The translations under genes were made by a program, and so were the position numbers. The notes below the pieces were generated by a model. That model was not told where the DNA came from. It searched no databases and saw only the letters and a list, made by a program, of their open reading frames with translations. This document shows, piece by piece, positions 15,680 through 26,089 of a DNA stretch of 64,000 nucleotides. The stretch comes from Ruegeria sp. THAF33 (lineage in GTDB: Bacteria > Pseudomonadota > Alphaproteobacteria > Rhodobacterales > Rhodobacteraceae): assembly GCF_009363615.1 (NCBI RefSeq), contig NZ_CP045384.1, forward strand, positions 1,424,501-1,488,500, read 5' to 3'. The first letter of the stretch is position 1. Each line of letters begins with the position of its first letter.

Positions 15680-17032
15680 TTGGACGTACTTTCCCTAATC
15701 CCGCAATTTGGCAATCTTCTCTGGACGATTGTCGCGTTTGTCATCGCATTGTCGGTCATCGTCGCGGTGCACGAATACGGCCACTACATTGTAGGGCGTT
15801 GGTCCGGCATCCATGCCGAAGTGTTCTCGATCGGGTTTGGCCCGGTTCTCTGGAGCCGTGTCGACAAACGGGGGACCAGATGGCAGATCGCGTTGCTGCC
15901 GTTTGGGGGGTACGTAAAGTTCCTGGGCGATGCCAATGCAGCATCGGGCAAGGATGAAAAGGCGATAGAAGGCATTGCCACCCAAAGCCCGGAAGAGCTG
16001 CGCCGCACCATGCACGGTGCCCCTTTGTGGGCACGGGCCGCAACGGTCGCGGCCGGACCTGTCTTCAACTTCGTCATGTCCATTCTGGTGTTTGGCCTGA
16101 TTTTCTGGTCACAGGGCGTATCAAAAGAGCCGCTGACAGTTGGATCGTTGCAACCCTTGCCGGGCACTGTGCAGGAACTGAGAGAAGGTGATGTGATCAC
16201 GGCCATCGCCGGTGTTCCGACACCTGACTATGATGAAGAGGGGGCCTGGCAGGACTTTATTGAGGCGCTGCCTGTGGAACCGGTTCTGGATTACACGGTG
16301 ATCCGGGACGGTGAAACGCTGGATGTACAAGCACCATGGATGTTTCCACCCCTGATCCGCCAAGTGGCCCCACGCAGCGCGGCGATGGATATTCAGCTGA
16401 AACAAGGCGATGTCATCACGGCGGTGAACGAGGAGCCGATCTTTGCCTTCGAGCAGCTGAAGGATTTTGTCGAAGGGTCCGATGGCCGGGTTCTTCTGTT
16501 GGACGTCTGGCGGGATGGGTCCGAGCTGGAATTCGCATTGGCCCCGCGACGCACGGATGAACCTCAGCCGGATGGCGGTTTCGTCACCCATTGGCGGATT
16601 GGGATCATCGGGGGCATGATGCTGGAGCCGGCAACTGAACCGGCTGGTATTCTGGATTCACTGACCGGCGGTGTCAGACAGACGGGCCGCATTATCGAAG
16701 GGTCGCTGTCGGGTATATGGCACATGGTGACGGGGGCAATCAGCACCTGCAACATCTCGGGGCCGATCGGAATTGCCGAAACCTCGGGGGCAATGGCCAG
16801 CCAGGGGGCGCAGAACTTCATTTTCTTCATCGCGGTTCTGTCGACGGCGGTCGGATTGCTGAACCTGTTTCCGATCCCGGCATTGGATGGCGGGCATCTC
16901 GTGTTCTACGCCTATGAAGCCATTGCAGGGAAACCACCCAGTGATGGGGCCTTGCGGGTGCTCATGGGGGTAGGGATCACCTTAATTCTCACCCTCATGC
17001 TGTTTTCAGTGAGCAACGATCTGTTCTGCTAA
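15680..17032 (+). CDS. rseP: Site-2 intramembrane zinc metalloprotease RseP
   Basis: About 450 residues from a TTG at 15680, with AGGA seven bases upstream; this start gives the normal N-terminus, whereas the in-frame extension to 15602 runs inside dxr. HEYGH at 31-35 in the first membrane segment is the zinc motif. Periplasmic PDZ-like repeats occupy the middle (MDIQLKQGDVITAVNEEPI). NLFPIPALDGGHLVFYAYE carries the third zinc ligand. Family knowledge: RseP cleaves anti-sigma factors and signal peptide remnants in the membrane. dxr-rseP-bamA order is the usual one. Confidence 0.93.
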   Translation: MDVLSLIPQFGNLLWTIVAFVIALSVIVAVHEYGHYIVGRWSGIHAEVFSIGFGPVLWSRVDKRGTRWQIALLPFGGYVKFLGDANAASGKDEKAIEGIATQSPEELRRTMHGAPLWARAATVAAGPVFNFVMSILVFGLIFWSQGVSKEPLTVGSLQPLPGTVQELREGDVITAIAGVPTPDYDEEGAWQDFIEALPVEPVLDYTVIRDGETLDVQAPWMFPPLIRQVAPRSAAMDIQLKQGDVITAVNEEPIFAFEQLKDFVEGSDGRVLLLDVWRDGSELEFALAPRRTDEPQPDGGFVTHWRIGIIGGMMLEPATEPAGILDSLTGGVRQTGRIIEGSLSGIWHMVTGAISTCNISGPIGIAETSGAMASQGAQNFIFFIAVLSTAVGLLNLFPIPALDGGHLVFYAYEAIAGKPPSDGALRVLMGVGITLILTLMLFSVSNDLFC

Positions 17033-17110
17033 TTGTGGCGCGCGGCGCAAGATTGGGCCGCAATATTGCCTCATTCTGACGTTATGGTTTTTGCGTCTGA
17101 GGGAAAAGCC

Positions 17111-17239
17111 ATGACCAAAACGCTGAAAAAATCGTATCAGAGCTTTAGCTTCCTGTTCGTGCTGAATTGGGATGTTCTGCTGAGCTTTGCGGTTACGGCG
17201 TTGGCTATGGCAGGTGCCGCCTATCTGGCGGCCATGTGA
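17111..17239 (+). CDS. 42-residue single-pass membrane protein between rseP and bamA
   Basis: The sequence has a basic, polar N-terminus (MTKTLKKSYQSF) followed by a hydrophobic helix and ends in AGAAYLAAM. GAGGGAA precedes the ATG at 17111. The frame extends back to 17033, but that part (next to the rseP stop) has no ribosome site. I do not recognise a family. The position between an envelope-stress protease and the outer-membrane assembly factor is suggestive only. Confidence 0.55.
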   Translation: MTKTLKKSYQSFSFLFVLNWDVLLSFAVTALAMAGAAYLAAM

Positions 17240-17303
17240 TTCTTACCGAAATTAACGTCGTCAATTTGAATGGCAGTCTTCGCGGCTGCTTCTATTTCGC
17301 CTT

Positions 17304-17332
17304 TTGACAAGCTCATTCAATCCCGCTACTCA
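17304..17332 (+). promoter_or_regulatory. Candidate bamA promoter
   Basis: TTGACA (17304-17309), a 17-bp spacer and TACTCA (17327-17332). The -35 is consensus and the -10 is poor. It lies 35 bp upstream of the first bamA ATG. Confidence 0.4.
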
Positions 17333-17366
17333 GCATTAAAGTCTTAAATTCTGGGTAGAGCATAAA

Positions 17367-19727
17367 ATGACTGACAGGCGAGGGGCGGGCACATCCTGCG
17401 GGCAGCAAATGCCAACAAACAATATTTTGTGGCAGGCGCTAGCGGTTCTTTTCCTTTTTGTTGCTGCAAGCTTAATGACTTTTCCGCATGCAGCACAGGC
17501 GCAAAACTATACGATCAATTCGTTTGATGTTGAGGGCAATCGCCGGATTGAAACCGGTACGATCATCGCCCGAACGGGAATCGAACCTGGCCAGACTGTA
17601 ACAGCGGGCCAGCTCAACGATGCCTATCAGCGTTTGCTTGACAGTGGTGTATTTGAAACAGTTGAGCTGACGCCGCGGGGGTCTACGCTGGTCATCACAG
17701 TTCAGGAATATCCGACGATCAATCAGATCAGCATCGAGGGTAACGCCCGTGTCAAAGACGACGTGTTGTTGGACGTTATCGAATCTCAGCCGCGCCGCGT
17801 CTTTACCCCGCAGTTGGCCGAGTCTGACGCCGACATGATTGCTGAAGTGTATTCAGCCCAAGGCCGAGTTGCCGCGACCGTAATCCCTCGGATTATCCGC
17901 CGTAGCGACAACCGAGTTGATCTGGTTTTTGAAGTGGCAGAAGGCACGACCATTGAAGTGGAACGTGTCAGCTTTGTTGGCAACCGTGCCTTTTCGGACC
18001 GTCGTTTGCGCCGTGTTCTGGAAACCAAGCAGGCAACCTTCCTGCGGACGTTCTTCCGGAACGACACGTTCATCGGCGATCGTATCGAGTTCGACAAGCA
18101 AGTCATTCGGGATTTCTACCTTTCACGAGGCTATGTCGACTTCCGCGTGAACAGCGCCAACGTCGAGTTTACCCGTGAAAGGGATGCTTTTTTCCTGGTG
18201 ATGAATGTAACCGAGGGTCAAAAGTTCTCGTTCGGTAAAATCACGACCGTCAGCGAAATTCCGGGCGTCGATCCGGCACCTTATCAGGACGCGCTGAAGA
18301 TCAAACCCGGCGTGACATATACGCCGACGCTTGTTGAAAACTCGATTACAAGACAGGAGCGACTGGGCCTGAAGCAAGGCGTGGATTTCCTTCGGGTGGA
18401 ACCACGTGTTACGCGCAATGACCGCGATCTGACTTTGGATGTCGAATTTGTTCTGACAAAAGGTCCTCGGATCTTTGTCGAGCGGATCGATATTGAAGGC
18501 AACACAACCACCCTGGACCGAGTGATCCGGCGGCAGTTTGACACTGTCGAAGGTGACCCGTTCAACCCACGCGAAATCCGTCAGGCTGCGGAGCGTATCA
18601 ATGCCTTGGGCTTCTTTGCTGTTGCCGAAGTCGAACCACGCGAGGGATCGTCGCCAAGCCAGGTCATTCTGGATGTAGACGTTGAAGAACAACCCACCGG
18701 CTCCTTGAGCCTCGGAGGCAGCTACTCGGTTACGGACGGTTTCGGGATTGCAATTGGTCTGAACGAATCCAACTTCCTGGGCCGTGGCCAGAACCTTGGT
18801 GTCTCGATCTCCACCGCGCAGGACTCGGAACAATATACGCTCAGCTTTACAGAGCCCTATCTGCTGGGCCGCAAGCTGCGCTTTGATCTTGGTCTGGGGC
18901 TGTCGGCTACCAATTCCGGGTTTGCAAGCTACGACACAAGCAGTCTTTTCTTTGCACCGCAGCTGACCTACGCGATTGGTGAATTGTCGGCTCTGCGGGT
19001 TCGCTATGGCTGGGACCGCAGCGAGATGACGCAGCAGGACAATGAAGTTAACGGTGCGGTGATTTCTTCTGAAATTGCGCAGGGCAAACGGACGTCCAGT
19101 TCCTTGGGACTGTCCTACATTTATGACAGCCGTCTCGGCGGCCTGGACCCCAACACTGGCGTTCTGTTTGAAGTAGGTGTTGATGCTGCTGGGCTTGGTG
19201 GGGACAACAAATACTTCAAGACCACGGCGCGTGGTATCGCGCAAACCCGGGTTTGGAACGAAGAGGTGGTGCTTCGGGCAACGATGGAACTGGGCGCTCT
19301 GCACTGGCGCGGAAACGATTTCAGCCGTACCGTTGACCGGTTTGTGCTGGGCCCCAATACTTTCCGGGGTTTCGAACCTGCGGGTATCGGACCGCGTGAC
19401 CTGTCCAACGGTCAGGATGACGCGATCGGGGGCAACTACTACTGGGTTGCCCGTTTCGAAACCGACTTCCCGCTGGGTCTTCCCGAGGAACTCGGTCTAC
19501 GCGGTGGCTTGTTCTATGATGTTGGCAACCTCTACAACATCGACAACGTCAATACGGCAGGTGCAACTATTGTCGGTGCAAACGGATCGATCCGGCACGT
19601 GATTGGGATTTCGGTGCTCTGGGAAACTCCATTCGGGCCGTTGCAGTTCAACTTTTCGCAGCCTCTCAAGAAAGAATCTTTCGACAAGGAGCAGAACTTT
19701 GACTTCACGATCCAGGCCCGGTTCTGA
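17367..19727 (+). CDS. bamA: Outer membrane protein assembly factor BamA
   Basis: 786 residues. A signal peptide ends near HAAQA|QNY. Five POTRA domains follow (starts such as INSFDVEGNRRIETGTI, INQISIEGNARVKDDVL, VERVSFVGNRAFSDRRL), then a 16-strand Omp85 barrel. The barrel's RGF-type motif is FRGFEPAGIGPRD, and the protein ends in a C-terminal phenylalanine (FDFTIQARF). It inserts beta-barrel proteins in the outer membrane. The ATG at 17409 would give a shorter, more typical signal peptide and is an alternative start. skp follows after 6 nt. Confidence 0.95.
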   Translation: MTDRRGAGTSCGQQMPTNNILWQALAVLFLFVAASLMTFPHAAQAQNYTINSFDVEGNRRIETGTIIARTGIEPGQTVTAGQLNDAYQRLLDSGVFETVELTPRGSTLVITVQEYPTINQISIEGNARVKDDVLLDVIESQPRRVFTPQLAESDADMIAEVYSAQGRVAATVIPRIIRRSDNRVDLVFEVAEGTTIEVERVSFVGNRAFSDRRLRRVLETKQATFLRTFFRNDTFIGDRIEFDKQVIRDFYLSRGYVDFRVNSANVEFTRERDAFFLVMNVTEGQKFSFGKITTVSEIPGVDPAPYQDALKIKPGVTYTPTLVENSITRQERLGLKQGVDFLRVEPRVTRNDRDLTLDVEFVLTKGPRIFVERIDIEGNTTTLDRVIRRQFDTVEGDPFNPREIRQAAERINALGFFAVAEVEPREGSSPSQVILDVDVEEQPTGSLSLGGSYSVTDGFGIAIGLNESNFLGRGQNLGVSISTAQDSEQYTLSFTEPYLLGRKLRFDLGLGLSATNSGFASYDTSSLFFAPQLTYAIGELSALRVRYGWDRSEMTQQDNEVNGAVISSEIAQGKRTSSSLGLSYIYDSRLGGLDPNTGVLFEVGVDAAGLGGDNKYFKTTARGIAQTRVWNEEVVLRATMELGALHWRGNDFSRTVDRFVLGPNTFRGFEPAGIGPRDLSNGQDDAIGGNYYWVARFETDFPLGLPEELGLRGGLFYDVGNLYNIDNVNTAGATIVGANGSIRHVIGISVLWETPFGPLQFNFSQPLKKESFDKEQNFDFTIQARF

Positions 19728-19733
19728 TCCGCG

Positions 19734-20312
19734 ATGCTGAACAGATTGCTTGGCAGAACACGGGGCCCGCTTTGGGCCCTGTGTGCATTTGTGACGATGG
19801 TCTCGGCGCCTTTGGCAAATGCACAGCAGCTTGGTGTGCCACAAGCCAGTGTTGTCACCCTGTCCAGTGAAGAGCTGTTTGCCAAGTCCGCCTTTGGACA
19901 GCGCGTTTTTCGCGAAATTGAAAAGGAAAGCGCCTTACTGGCCGAAGAAAACCAACGGATTGTCGCGGAACTGAGCCGCGAAGAAAAGGAACTCACCGAG
20001 CAGCGCGCCACCATGTCGGCCGACGAGTTCCGCCCCCTGGCCGAGGCGTTTGATCTCAAGGTTCAGTCCCATCGCGAGGGGCAAAGGGCAAAGCTGGATG
20101 TTCTGGCCCGTCGCAGCGAAGAAGCCCAGCAGACCTTTTCCGAAATTGTGCGCCCGGTGCTTGTCGATCTGTTGCGCGAAATCGGGGCCAGCGTGATGAT
20201 CGAGCGATCCAATGTCGTCGTCAGCACGTCCGACATCACCGAAGCCGCAATCATCCGAATAAACGCTGCGATAGGTGACGGAAGCGATTTACAAGAGGGT
20301 CAGGGCGAATAG
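19734..20312 (+). CDS. skp: Skp/OmpH-family periplasmic chaperone
   Basis: 192 residues with a signal peptide ending near [10 protein letters not shown] short strand ([28 protein letters not shown]) is followed by a long charged coiled-coil ([30 protein letters not shown]). The end returns to the small beta body ([32 protein letters not shown]). It holds unfolded outer-membrane proteins on their way to BamA, encoded immediately upstream. Its tail overlaps the beginning of the open frame of fabZ but not fabZ proper. Confidence 0.9.
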   Translation: MLNRLLGRTRGPLWALCAFVTMVSAPLANAQQLGVPQASVVTLSSEELFAKSAFGQRVFREIEKESALLAEENQRIVAELSREEKELTEQRATMSADEFRPLAEAFDLKVQSHREGQRAKLDVLARRSEEAQQTFSEIVRPVLVDLLREIGASVMIERSNVVVSTSDITEAAIIRINAAIGDGSDLQEGQGE

Positions 20313-20385
20313 GTTCGCTTGCCCTTGCAGTGCTGTATTGCTAACCACGCAAAAAAAGAAACATCCAAAACGGGATATCTGCATC

Positions 20386-20859
20386 ATGAGCACTGAAACC
20401 AAAAGCGCAGACATTCAGCTGATCCAGAGGATCCTGCCGCACCGCTATCCGTTTTTGCTGGTCGACAAGGTGGTAGATATCTCGGGCTATCAGTCGGCGC
20501 GTGGAATCAAAAACGTCACCATGAACGAACCGCATTTTCAGGGGCATTTCCCCGGTACGCCTATCATGCCGGGTGTCACGATTGTCGAGGCGATGGCGCA
20601 GACCGCCGGTGTGATGCTGGGTGTGGGAATGGACGTCATCGACACCGAGTTGTTGATTTACTTCATGAGCATCGACAAGTGCAAATTCCGCCGCAAGGTT
20701 GTGCCCGGTGATGTGCTGGAAATGCATGTGGAAACCGTACGTGGGAAAAAAGGCGGAAAGCTGTTCAAATTCAGCGGCCGTGCAACTGTCGAAGGCGAAG
20801 TCGCCGCCGAGGCGGAATTCTCGGCCTATGTCGACTGGGATATGGAAAAAACAACATGA
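20386..20859 (+). CDS. fabZ: (3R)-hydroxyacyl-ACP dehydratase FabZ
   Basis: 157 residues of the hotdog fold. [19 protein letters not shown] starts the domain; [26 protein letters not shown] carries the catalytic His54 and Glu68. It dehydrates hydroxyacyl-ACP in fatty acid synthesis and shares hydroxymyristoyl-ACP with LpxA, encoded next. The ATG at 20386 fits the family; the frame to 20275 overlaps skp and adds an unrelated N-terminus. Overlaps lpxA by 4 nt. Confidence 0.95.
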   Translation: MSTETKSADIQLIQRILPHRYPFLLVDKVVDISGYQSARGIKNVTMNEPHFQGHFPGTPIMPGVTIVEAMAQTAGVMLGVGMDVIDTELLIYFMSIDKCKFRRKVVPGDVLEMHVETVRGKKGGKLFKFSGRATVEGEVAAEAEFSAYVDWDMEKTT

Positions 20860-21641
20860 ACGGAGTCCATCCCAGCGCAATTATTGAAGAAGGTGCGCAG
20901 ATTGGGCAGGATTGCATCATCGGTCCATTCTGCCACGTGGGCCCACAGGTGAAACTGGGCGATCGGGTCGAGTTGAAATCGCATGTGGTCGTGACGGGCG
21001 ACACCTCGATTGGCGAAGATACCGTTGTGTTCAATTTCTCGGTGATTGGTGAGATCCCTCAGGATCTGAAATTCAGTGGCGAAAACACCCGGCTTGAGAT
21101 TGGCAAACGCAACCGCATTCGCGAGCATGTGACAATCAATACCGGGACGGAAGGTGGCGGAGGGGTCACGCGGATCGGTGACGACTGCTTGTTGATGGCG
21201 GGTGTTCACGTGGCCCATGACGTTCAGATCGGCAACCGTGTGATCATGGTGAACCATGCCGGCGCGGCGGGGCATTGCATCGTCGAAGACGACGTGATCG
21301 TCGGTGGCATTTCGGGGTTGCATCAATGGGTGCGCGTTGGACGCGGGGCCATTATTGGCGCGCTGACCATGGTGCCGAAAGATGTTATTCCTTACGGTCT
21401 GGTACAGGCGTCGAGGGGTGAGCTGGATGGCCTAAACCTCGTCGGTCTCAAGCGCAAGGGTGTATCGCGTGAAGATATCTCGGCGCTGCGTGCGGCCTTC
21501 AAGGAATTGTCCGACGGCGAAGGCACCTTTATGGATCGCGCCAGCCGGATCGGTGAAGGCAACGAAAGCGACTATGTGCAGCAGATCGTGGATTTCGTCA
21601 CCGGCCACAGTGACCGATCCTTCCTGACCCCGAGGAAATAG
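20856..21641 (+). CDS. lpxA: UDP-N-acetylglucosamine O-acyltransferase
   Basis: 261 residues. The first two thirds are hexapeptide repeats ([48 protein letters not shown]) forming a left-handed beta helix. The catalytic histidine lies in HVAHDVQ around residue 121. The helical C-terminus includes [20 protein letters not shown]. It performs the first step of lipid A synthesis, and overlaps fabZ by 4 nt. Confidence 0.96.
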   Translation: MNGVHPSAIIEEGAQIGQDCIIGPFCHVGPQVKLGDRVELKSHVVVTGDTSIGEDTVVFNFSVIGEIPQDLKFSGENTRLEIGKRNRIREHVTINTGTEGGGGVTRIGDDCLLMAGVHVAHDVQIGNRVIMVNHAGAAGHCIVEDDVIVGGISGLHQWVRVGRGAIIGALTMVPKDVIPYGLVQASRGELDGLNLVGLKRKGVSREDISALRAAFKELSDGEGTFMDRASRIGEGNESDYVQQIVDFVTGHSDRSFLTPRK

Positions 21642-21645
21642 GGTC

Positions 21646-22440
21646 ATGCTTGCGTTGATTGCGGGAACCGGGGCGCTGCCGACCGAAGTTGTTGCGCAGT
21701 TGACAGAACGCCCTTTGATCTGCGCGATGGAGGGGTTTCTGCCGGACACCCTGAGTGCGGATGTCGTGTTTCCTCTGGAACAGCTGGGCAGTTTCATCGC
21801 TGACCTGAAGGCGCGGGGCGTGACCGATATCTGTCTGGCTGGCGCTGTTCGGCGCCCGCCAATCGACCCCTCGCGCATTGACGCCGCGACGCTGCCATTG
21901 GTTCCGATCATCCAAAAGGCCATCCTGTCCGGGGATGACGGCGCTTTGCGCGCCGTGATCGGAATTCTTGAAGGGGCCGGCCTCACCCTCAGGGCCGCGC
22001 ATGAGATCGCGCCCGGTTTGTTGCCGCCTGTGGGATGTCTGACCGAAGCCCAGCCCTCGGACGCCGACATGGCCGACGCTGACCGCGGCGCCGGGATTCT
22101 TCGGGCAATGGGGGCGGCGGATACGGGGCAGGCCTGCGCCGTGTCCAAAGGTCAGGCGCTGGCCATCGAGGGGGTGTTCGGCACCGCGTGGATGCTGCAA
22201 TCCCTGACCCAACGCCCCGACGCTGGCGGCGGCATTCTGTTCAAAGGTCCCAAACCCGATCAGGATCGGCGCGCCGATTTGCCCGCCATCGGGCCGGAAA
22301 CTGTTACCGACACGGTTGCGGCAGGTTTGTCCGGGATCGTTTTGGAAAAAGGCGGTGTACTGGTTCTGGAAAAAGAGCGTGTCATCGCTGAATGCAACCG
22401 TCTGGGTCTGTTTCTCTATATCCGCGAGCGGGCGGTCTGA
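21646..22440 (+). CDS. lpxI: UDP-2,3-diacylglucosamine pyrophosphatase, LpxI type
   Basis: 264 residues. The N-terminus is LALIAGTGALPTEVVAQL; LGSFIADLKARGVTDICLAGAVRRP and GAGLTLRAAHEIAPGLLPPVG follow. The C-terminal half holds the DUF1009 catalytic region (DMADADRGAGILRAMGAADTGQACAVSKGQALAIEG and FKGPKPDQDRRADLPAIGPETV). It replaces LpxH in alphaproteobacteria, cleaving UDP-diacylglucosamine to lipid X. The position between lpxA and lpxB is diagnostic. Confidence 0.93.
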   Translation: MLALIAGTGALPTEVVAQLTERPLICAMEGFLPDTLSADVVFPLEQLGSFIADLKARGVTDICLAGAVRRPPIDPSRIDAATLPLVPIIQKAILSGDDGALRAVIGILEGAGLTLRAAHEIAPGLLPPVGCLTEAQPSDADMADADRGAGILRAMGAADTGQACAVSKGQALAIEGVFGTAWMLQSLTQRPDAGGGILFKGPKPDQDRRADLPAIGPETVTDTVAAGLSGIVLEKGGVLVLEKERVIAECNRLGLFLYIRERAV

Positions 22441-23606
22441 TGCGTGTCTTTCTGGTCGCCGGTGAACCTTCGGGCGACCGGTTGGGCGGCGCGCTGATGG
22501 AGGGGTTGAAAACCCTGGTGCCCGAGGTTGAATTCGACGGTGTGGGAGGCCAGCTGATGCAAGCGCAGGGCCTGCGCAGCCGGTTCCCGATGTCCGAACT
22601 CTCGGTCATGGGGCTTGTCGAAGTGCTGCCGAAGTTTTTTCACCTGAAACGGCGGATATCCGAGACGGCACAGGCGGTGCTGGACACGATACCTGATGTA
22701 TTGATCACCATAGACAGCCCGGATTTCAGCTTGCGCGTCGCCAAAATCGTAAAAGCCAACAGCAAAATCCGAACCGTGCATTATGTTGCCCCCAGCGTCT
22801 GGGCCTGGCGCCCCGGGCGTGCAGACAAGATGGCAAAGGTCATCGACCATGTGCTGGCGCTTCTTCCTTTTGAACCTCCGTACATGGAGCGGGCAGGGAT
22901 GGAATGCGACTTTGTCGGCCATCCAGTGGTTGGCGAACCGATAGCAACACCTGACGAGATCGCCGCCTTCCGCCACCGCTTTGATCTGGGCAATGCGCCG
23001 ATCCTGCTGGCCTTGCCAGGGTCTCGGCGGGGTGAGATTGAACGTCTGGCAGAGTCTTTCGGCGGCGCGTTGCGGTTGTTTTTCGATGACCACCCGAATT
23101 ACCGCGTGGTGATCCCGACCGTAGGTGCGACAACCGATCTGATAAACGACCTGGTGCCAGAATGGCCAGGCACTCCCGTGGTGCTGGACCCCCGCCAGGT
23201 GGGGGCAGAGCAAGCCACGGCCGACAAACGAGCAGCCTTTGGCGCCGCAGATCTTGCGCTTGCTGCTTCGGGAACGGTCTCGCTGGAACTTGCGGCGCAG
23301 AATACACCGATGGTCATTGCGTACAAACTCAACTGGCTGACGCAGAAAATGGCGGAACGGATGGTCAAGCTGGACACCGTTACACTGGTCAATCTGGTTT
23401 CGGAAACACGCGCCGTGCCGGAATGCCTGCTGGATGACTGTCAGCCTCAAAAAATCGCCGAAGCCTTGCGAAAGGTGGCCGGCGCGCCCGATGCGCAACA
23501 GCATGCCATGAACCTGACCATGGACAGGTTGGGGCGTGGGGGCGAAGCACCCGGCTTGCGCGCGGCGCGGGCGGTTTTGAACAGAATGCAGCCACGCAAT
23601 GCTTGA
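22440..23606 (+). CDS. lpxB: Lipid A disaccharide synthase
   Basis: 388 residues of the GT19 family. The N-terminus MRVFLVAGEPSGDRLGGALME is characteristic, followed by GLVEVLPKFFHLKRRI, DVLITIDSPDFSLRVAK, VHYVAPSVWAWRPGRADK and FVGHPVVGEP. The C-terminal half has LALPGSRRGEIERLA and the donor-site region LALAASGTVSLELAAQNTPMVIAYK. It joins lipid X and UDP-diacylglucosamine. The start shares a base with the lpxI stop; longer frames overlap lpxI. Confidence 0.95.
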   Translation: MRVFLVAGEPSGDRLGGALMEGLKTLVPEVEFDGVGGQLMQAQGLRSRFPMSELSVMGLVEVLPKFFHLKRRISETAQAVLDTIPDVLITIDSPDFSLRVAKIVKANSKIRTVHYVAPSVWAWRPGRADKMAKVIDHVLALLPFEPPYMERAGMECDFVGHPVVGEPIATPDEIAAFRHRFDLGNAPILLALPGSRRGEIERLAESFGGALRLFFDDHPNYRVVIPTVGATTDLINDLVPEWPGTPVVLDPRQVGAEQATADKRAAFGAADLALAASGTVSLELAAQNTPMVIAYKLNWLTQKMAERMVKLDTVTLVNLVSETRAVPECLLDDCQPQKIAEALRKVAGAPDAQQHAMNLTMDRLGRGGEAPGLRAARAVLNRMQPRNA

Positions 23607-24174
23607 TCACGCGCTGTTTGCAGTCTCTGCGGGGATCGCGATGATCTCTACCAATCTGGACAATCTGGCTGTCTTGTTGGGCTTGATTCTGGTGATGGAA
23701 CAGCGCCGTGCGATCGTGGGCTTTGCCGTCGCACAGACGATCGTACTTTCCCTGGCCATGACCGTGGCCGTGGGCCTGAACCAGAGCGGCCTTCCGTTTT
23801 GGATCGGCTATCTTGGCCTTGTCCCACTGGTGTTTGGCTTGCGCGGAATCTGGCATCAGTTTCGTGAGGCGGACACCGAAGGTGCGGAGTCAAAAGGGGC
23901 GGTGACTTCGGTGGTGACGCTTTTCCTGAGCCTCTCGATAGACAGTTTTGCGGTAATGACCCCTCTGCTTGCGGATTCGGCGCCGTCCTATCGGGTTGTT
24001 GCGTTGATCGGTGCGGCCAGCGCAGCCGCCTTGCTGGTTGTTGTTGCGGCATGGGGGGCGCCCCACGCCAAAAGCCTTGGCCCACGCGTTGCCCGGCTGG
24101 ATCGGATTGCGCCCTATATCATGGTCTGCGTCGGGCTTTATATTCTCTTCAATTCTCCAACCGATATGTTGTGA
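23599..24174 (+). CDS. Six-helix membrane protein of CadD-like cadmium resistance type
   Basis: 191 residues, about six membrane segments in two pseudo-repeats: MISTNLDNLAVLLGLILVM in the first half and LSLSIDSFAVMTPLLADSAP in the second. The paired (N/S)-x-D-(N/S) motifs resemble CadD and related LysE-superfamily exporters. A metal or small-solute efflux role is inferred. The start overlaps lpxB by 8 nt, so it is probably translated from the lpx message. No regulator or metal-binding partner is adjacent. Confidence 0.6.
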   Translation: MLDHALFAVSAGIAMISTNLDNLAVLLGLILVMEQRRAIVGFAVAQTIVLSLAMTVAVGLNQSGLPFWIGYLGLVPLVFGLRGIWHQFREADTEGAESKGAVTSVVTLFLSLSIDSFAVMTPLLADSAPSYRVVALIGAASAAALLVVVAAWGAPHAKSLGPRVARLDRIAPYIMVCVGLYILFNSPTDML

Positions 24175-24273
24175 CCCGGCGAAGAGAGCGCTTCGTCTCG
24201 CATATGTGACCTGCAAGGTCTGTTGCTGGGGCGCAGGTCCAAGGTATCGTGACCCAGAAAAGGAGCTTTCGAC

Positions 24274-24819
24274 ATGACCCGCATCCCCCCTTTGTCGGAT
24301 CAGGAAATGACGGCCGACGCGCGCGCGTCCCACGCTGCATTGGGCGCCTACGGACCATTTGACAACTGGGCCCGCGTCGCAGCGTATTGCCCTCCGGTTC
24401 TGAACCACGTCACGGGAATGCTGACGACCCTGCGAGAGCAGGAGAACCTGCCGCGCCGTGCGTTGGAGCTGGCGATGGTGACGGTTTCAAAACTGAATGC
24501 CTGCGATTATTGCGTCTCGCATCACACACCGCTGCTGACCGTGGCGGGGCTGAGCCCCGAAGGGGCGGCGCGTCTGCCGGACGTCGAGGATCATCCGGAA
24601 CTGGATGCCTGTGACAAGGCGGTCGTGCGCTATGCCGAAGCCGTGACGATCCGGTCGGGCCGTATGAAGGATGCCGAAGTGGCGGATCTGAGGGAATGGT
24701 TCACCGATGCCCAGATCGTTGAGCTGACCTGGCGCATCGCCTTGTGCGGTGCGTTCAATCGGTTCAACGATGCATTGCAGATTCAGATCGAACCCGAGGT
24801 CGAGCCGGTTTCAGCCTAA
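24274..24819 (+). CDS. Carboxymuconolactone decarboxylase / AhpD-like protein
   Basis: 181 residues, all helical. The AhpD core is present: [36 protein letters not shown], with a CxxC-xxH active site as in alkylhydroperoxidase-like proteins. A second segment [18 protein letters not shown] and [21 protein letters not shown] completes the fold. Such proteins act as peroxidases; a true decarboxylase role is unlikely given the CxxC. AGGAG precedes the ATG. It converges on mnmA, overlapping by 4 nt. Confidence 0.83.
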   Translation: MTRIPPLSDQEMTADARASHAALGAYGPFDNWARVAAYCPPVLNHVTGMLTTLREQENLPRRALELAMVTVSKLNACDYCVSHHTPLLTVAGLSPEGAARLPDVEDHPELDACDKAVVRYAEAVTIRSGRMKDAEVADLREWFTDAQIVELTWRIALCGAFNRFNDALQIQIEPEVEPVSA

Positions 24820-25961
24820 TACCCACGCCAGATCCAGCCGCCGCCGAACACGCGGCTGCCTTCGTTTGCGTAAAATACGCAGGCCTGCCCTGGCGAGATT
24901 CCTTCCTCGGGGGTCAGCAGTTCGACCTCGGCCGTGGTGTCCGACAGCGGCCGAATGATTGCCTCGCGTGGCGGGCGGGTCGAGCGGACTTTGACGGACA
25001 GATGCCATTCATCGCGTGACGAGAAGGGTTCATCGCCCAGCCAGTTGATCTCGCGCACCGGAACGACGCGCGTTGCCAGCATCTCTTTCGGGCCGACAAC
25101 GACCTGCTTTTTGTCGACGTCCAGTTTGACGACGTAAAGCGGCTCGCTGAGGCCGCCGATACCAAGACCGCGACGTTGCCCGATCGTATAGTGGATCACG
25201 CCGTTGTGCTGCGCCAGTACGCGGCCATCGGCGTGAACGATCTCGCCGGGTTCCGCGGCTCCGGGGCGCAGTTTTTCGATGACGCTGGCATAGTTGCCGT
25301 CGGGCACGAAGCAGATATCCTGGCTGTCGGGCTTGTCCGCCACCGACAGCCCATACTGCGCCGCCATCTCACGGGTTGCGTCTTTTGACGGCAGGTGGCC
25401 CAGCGGGAAGCGCAGAAAATTCAATTGCTCTGGCGTGGTCGAGAACAGAAAATAGGACTGATCGCGATTGGCGTCTTCGGCGCTGTGCAGTTCCGGTCCG
25501 TTGGCGCCCATCTTGCGCTGAATGTAATGGCCGGTGGCCATGCAGTCTGCCTCGAGATCCTTGGCGGTTTCCAGAAGGTCCTTGAATTTCACGCGCTCGT
25601 TGCAGCGGATGCAGGGAACCGGCGTCGCGCCGGCCAGATAGCTGTCGGCAAACTCGTCGATCACGGCATCCTTGAAGATGTTCTCGTAATCCAGAACGTA
25701 ATGTGGAAATCCCCGTTCTTCCGCCACGCGTCGCGCATCATGAATATCGATTCCAGCGCAACAGGCACCTTTCTTGGCCAATGCCGCGCCGTGGTCATAT
25801 AGCTGCAAAGTCACACCGACCACATCATAGCCCTGATCGGCCAGATAGGCCGCGACAACGGAACTGTCGACGCCCCCCGACATCGCCACAACGACCCGCG
25901 TTTCCGAGGGTGGTTTGGCAAAGCCAAGCGAGTTCAGCGGGGTCTCGGTATCGAGGGCCAT
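24816..25961 (-). CDS. mnmA: tRNA-specific 2-thiouridylase
   Basis: 381 residues. The PP-loop [17 protein letters not shown] lies at ~24-40. The catalytic cysteine region [18 protein letters not shown] and the second cysteine in [13 protein letters not shown] are present, then [14 protein letters not shown] and a C-terminal beta barrel ending in [17 protein letters not shown]. It makes s2U34 in tRNAs for Lys, Glu and Gln. Transcribed away from sciP. Confidence 0.95.
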   Translation of the reverse strand: MALDTETPLNSLGFAKPPSETRVVVAMSGGVDSSVVAAYLADQGYDVVGVTLQLYDHGAALAKKGACCAGIDIHDARRVAEERGFPHYVLDYENIFKDAVIDEFADSYLAGATPVPCIRCNERVKFKDLLETAKDLEADCMATGHYIQRKMGANGPELHSAEDANRDQSYFLFSTTPEQLNFLRFPLGHLPSKDATREMAAQYGLSVADKPDSQDICFVPDGNYASVIEKLRPGAAEPGEIVHADGRVLAQHNGVIHYTIGQRRGLGIGGLSEPLYVVKLDVDKKQVVVGPKEMLATRVVPVREINWLGDEPFSSRDEWHLSVKVRSTRPPREAIIRPLSDTTAEVELLTPEEGISPGQACVFYANEGSRVFGGGWIWRGY

Positions 25962-26089
25962 TGCAGATTCCAGTCCGGGTTAAGAAAGACCGGCAGAATA
26001 TAGGAAAATTCTACACACTCTCAAGGGGCGGTTTCACGCGACTTTAAGTAGGCTGAGGGCAGCTTTGGTGCAGCAAGAAGGGTAAAGCG

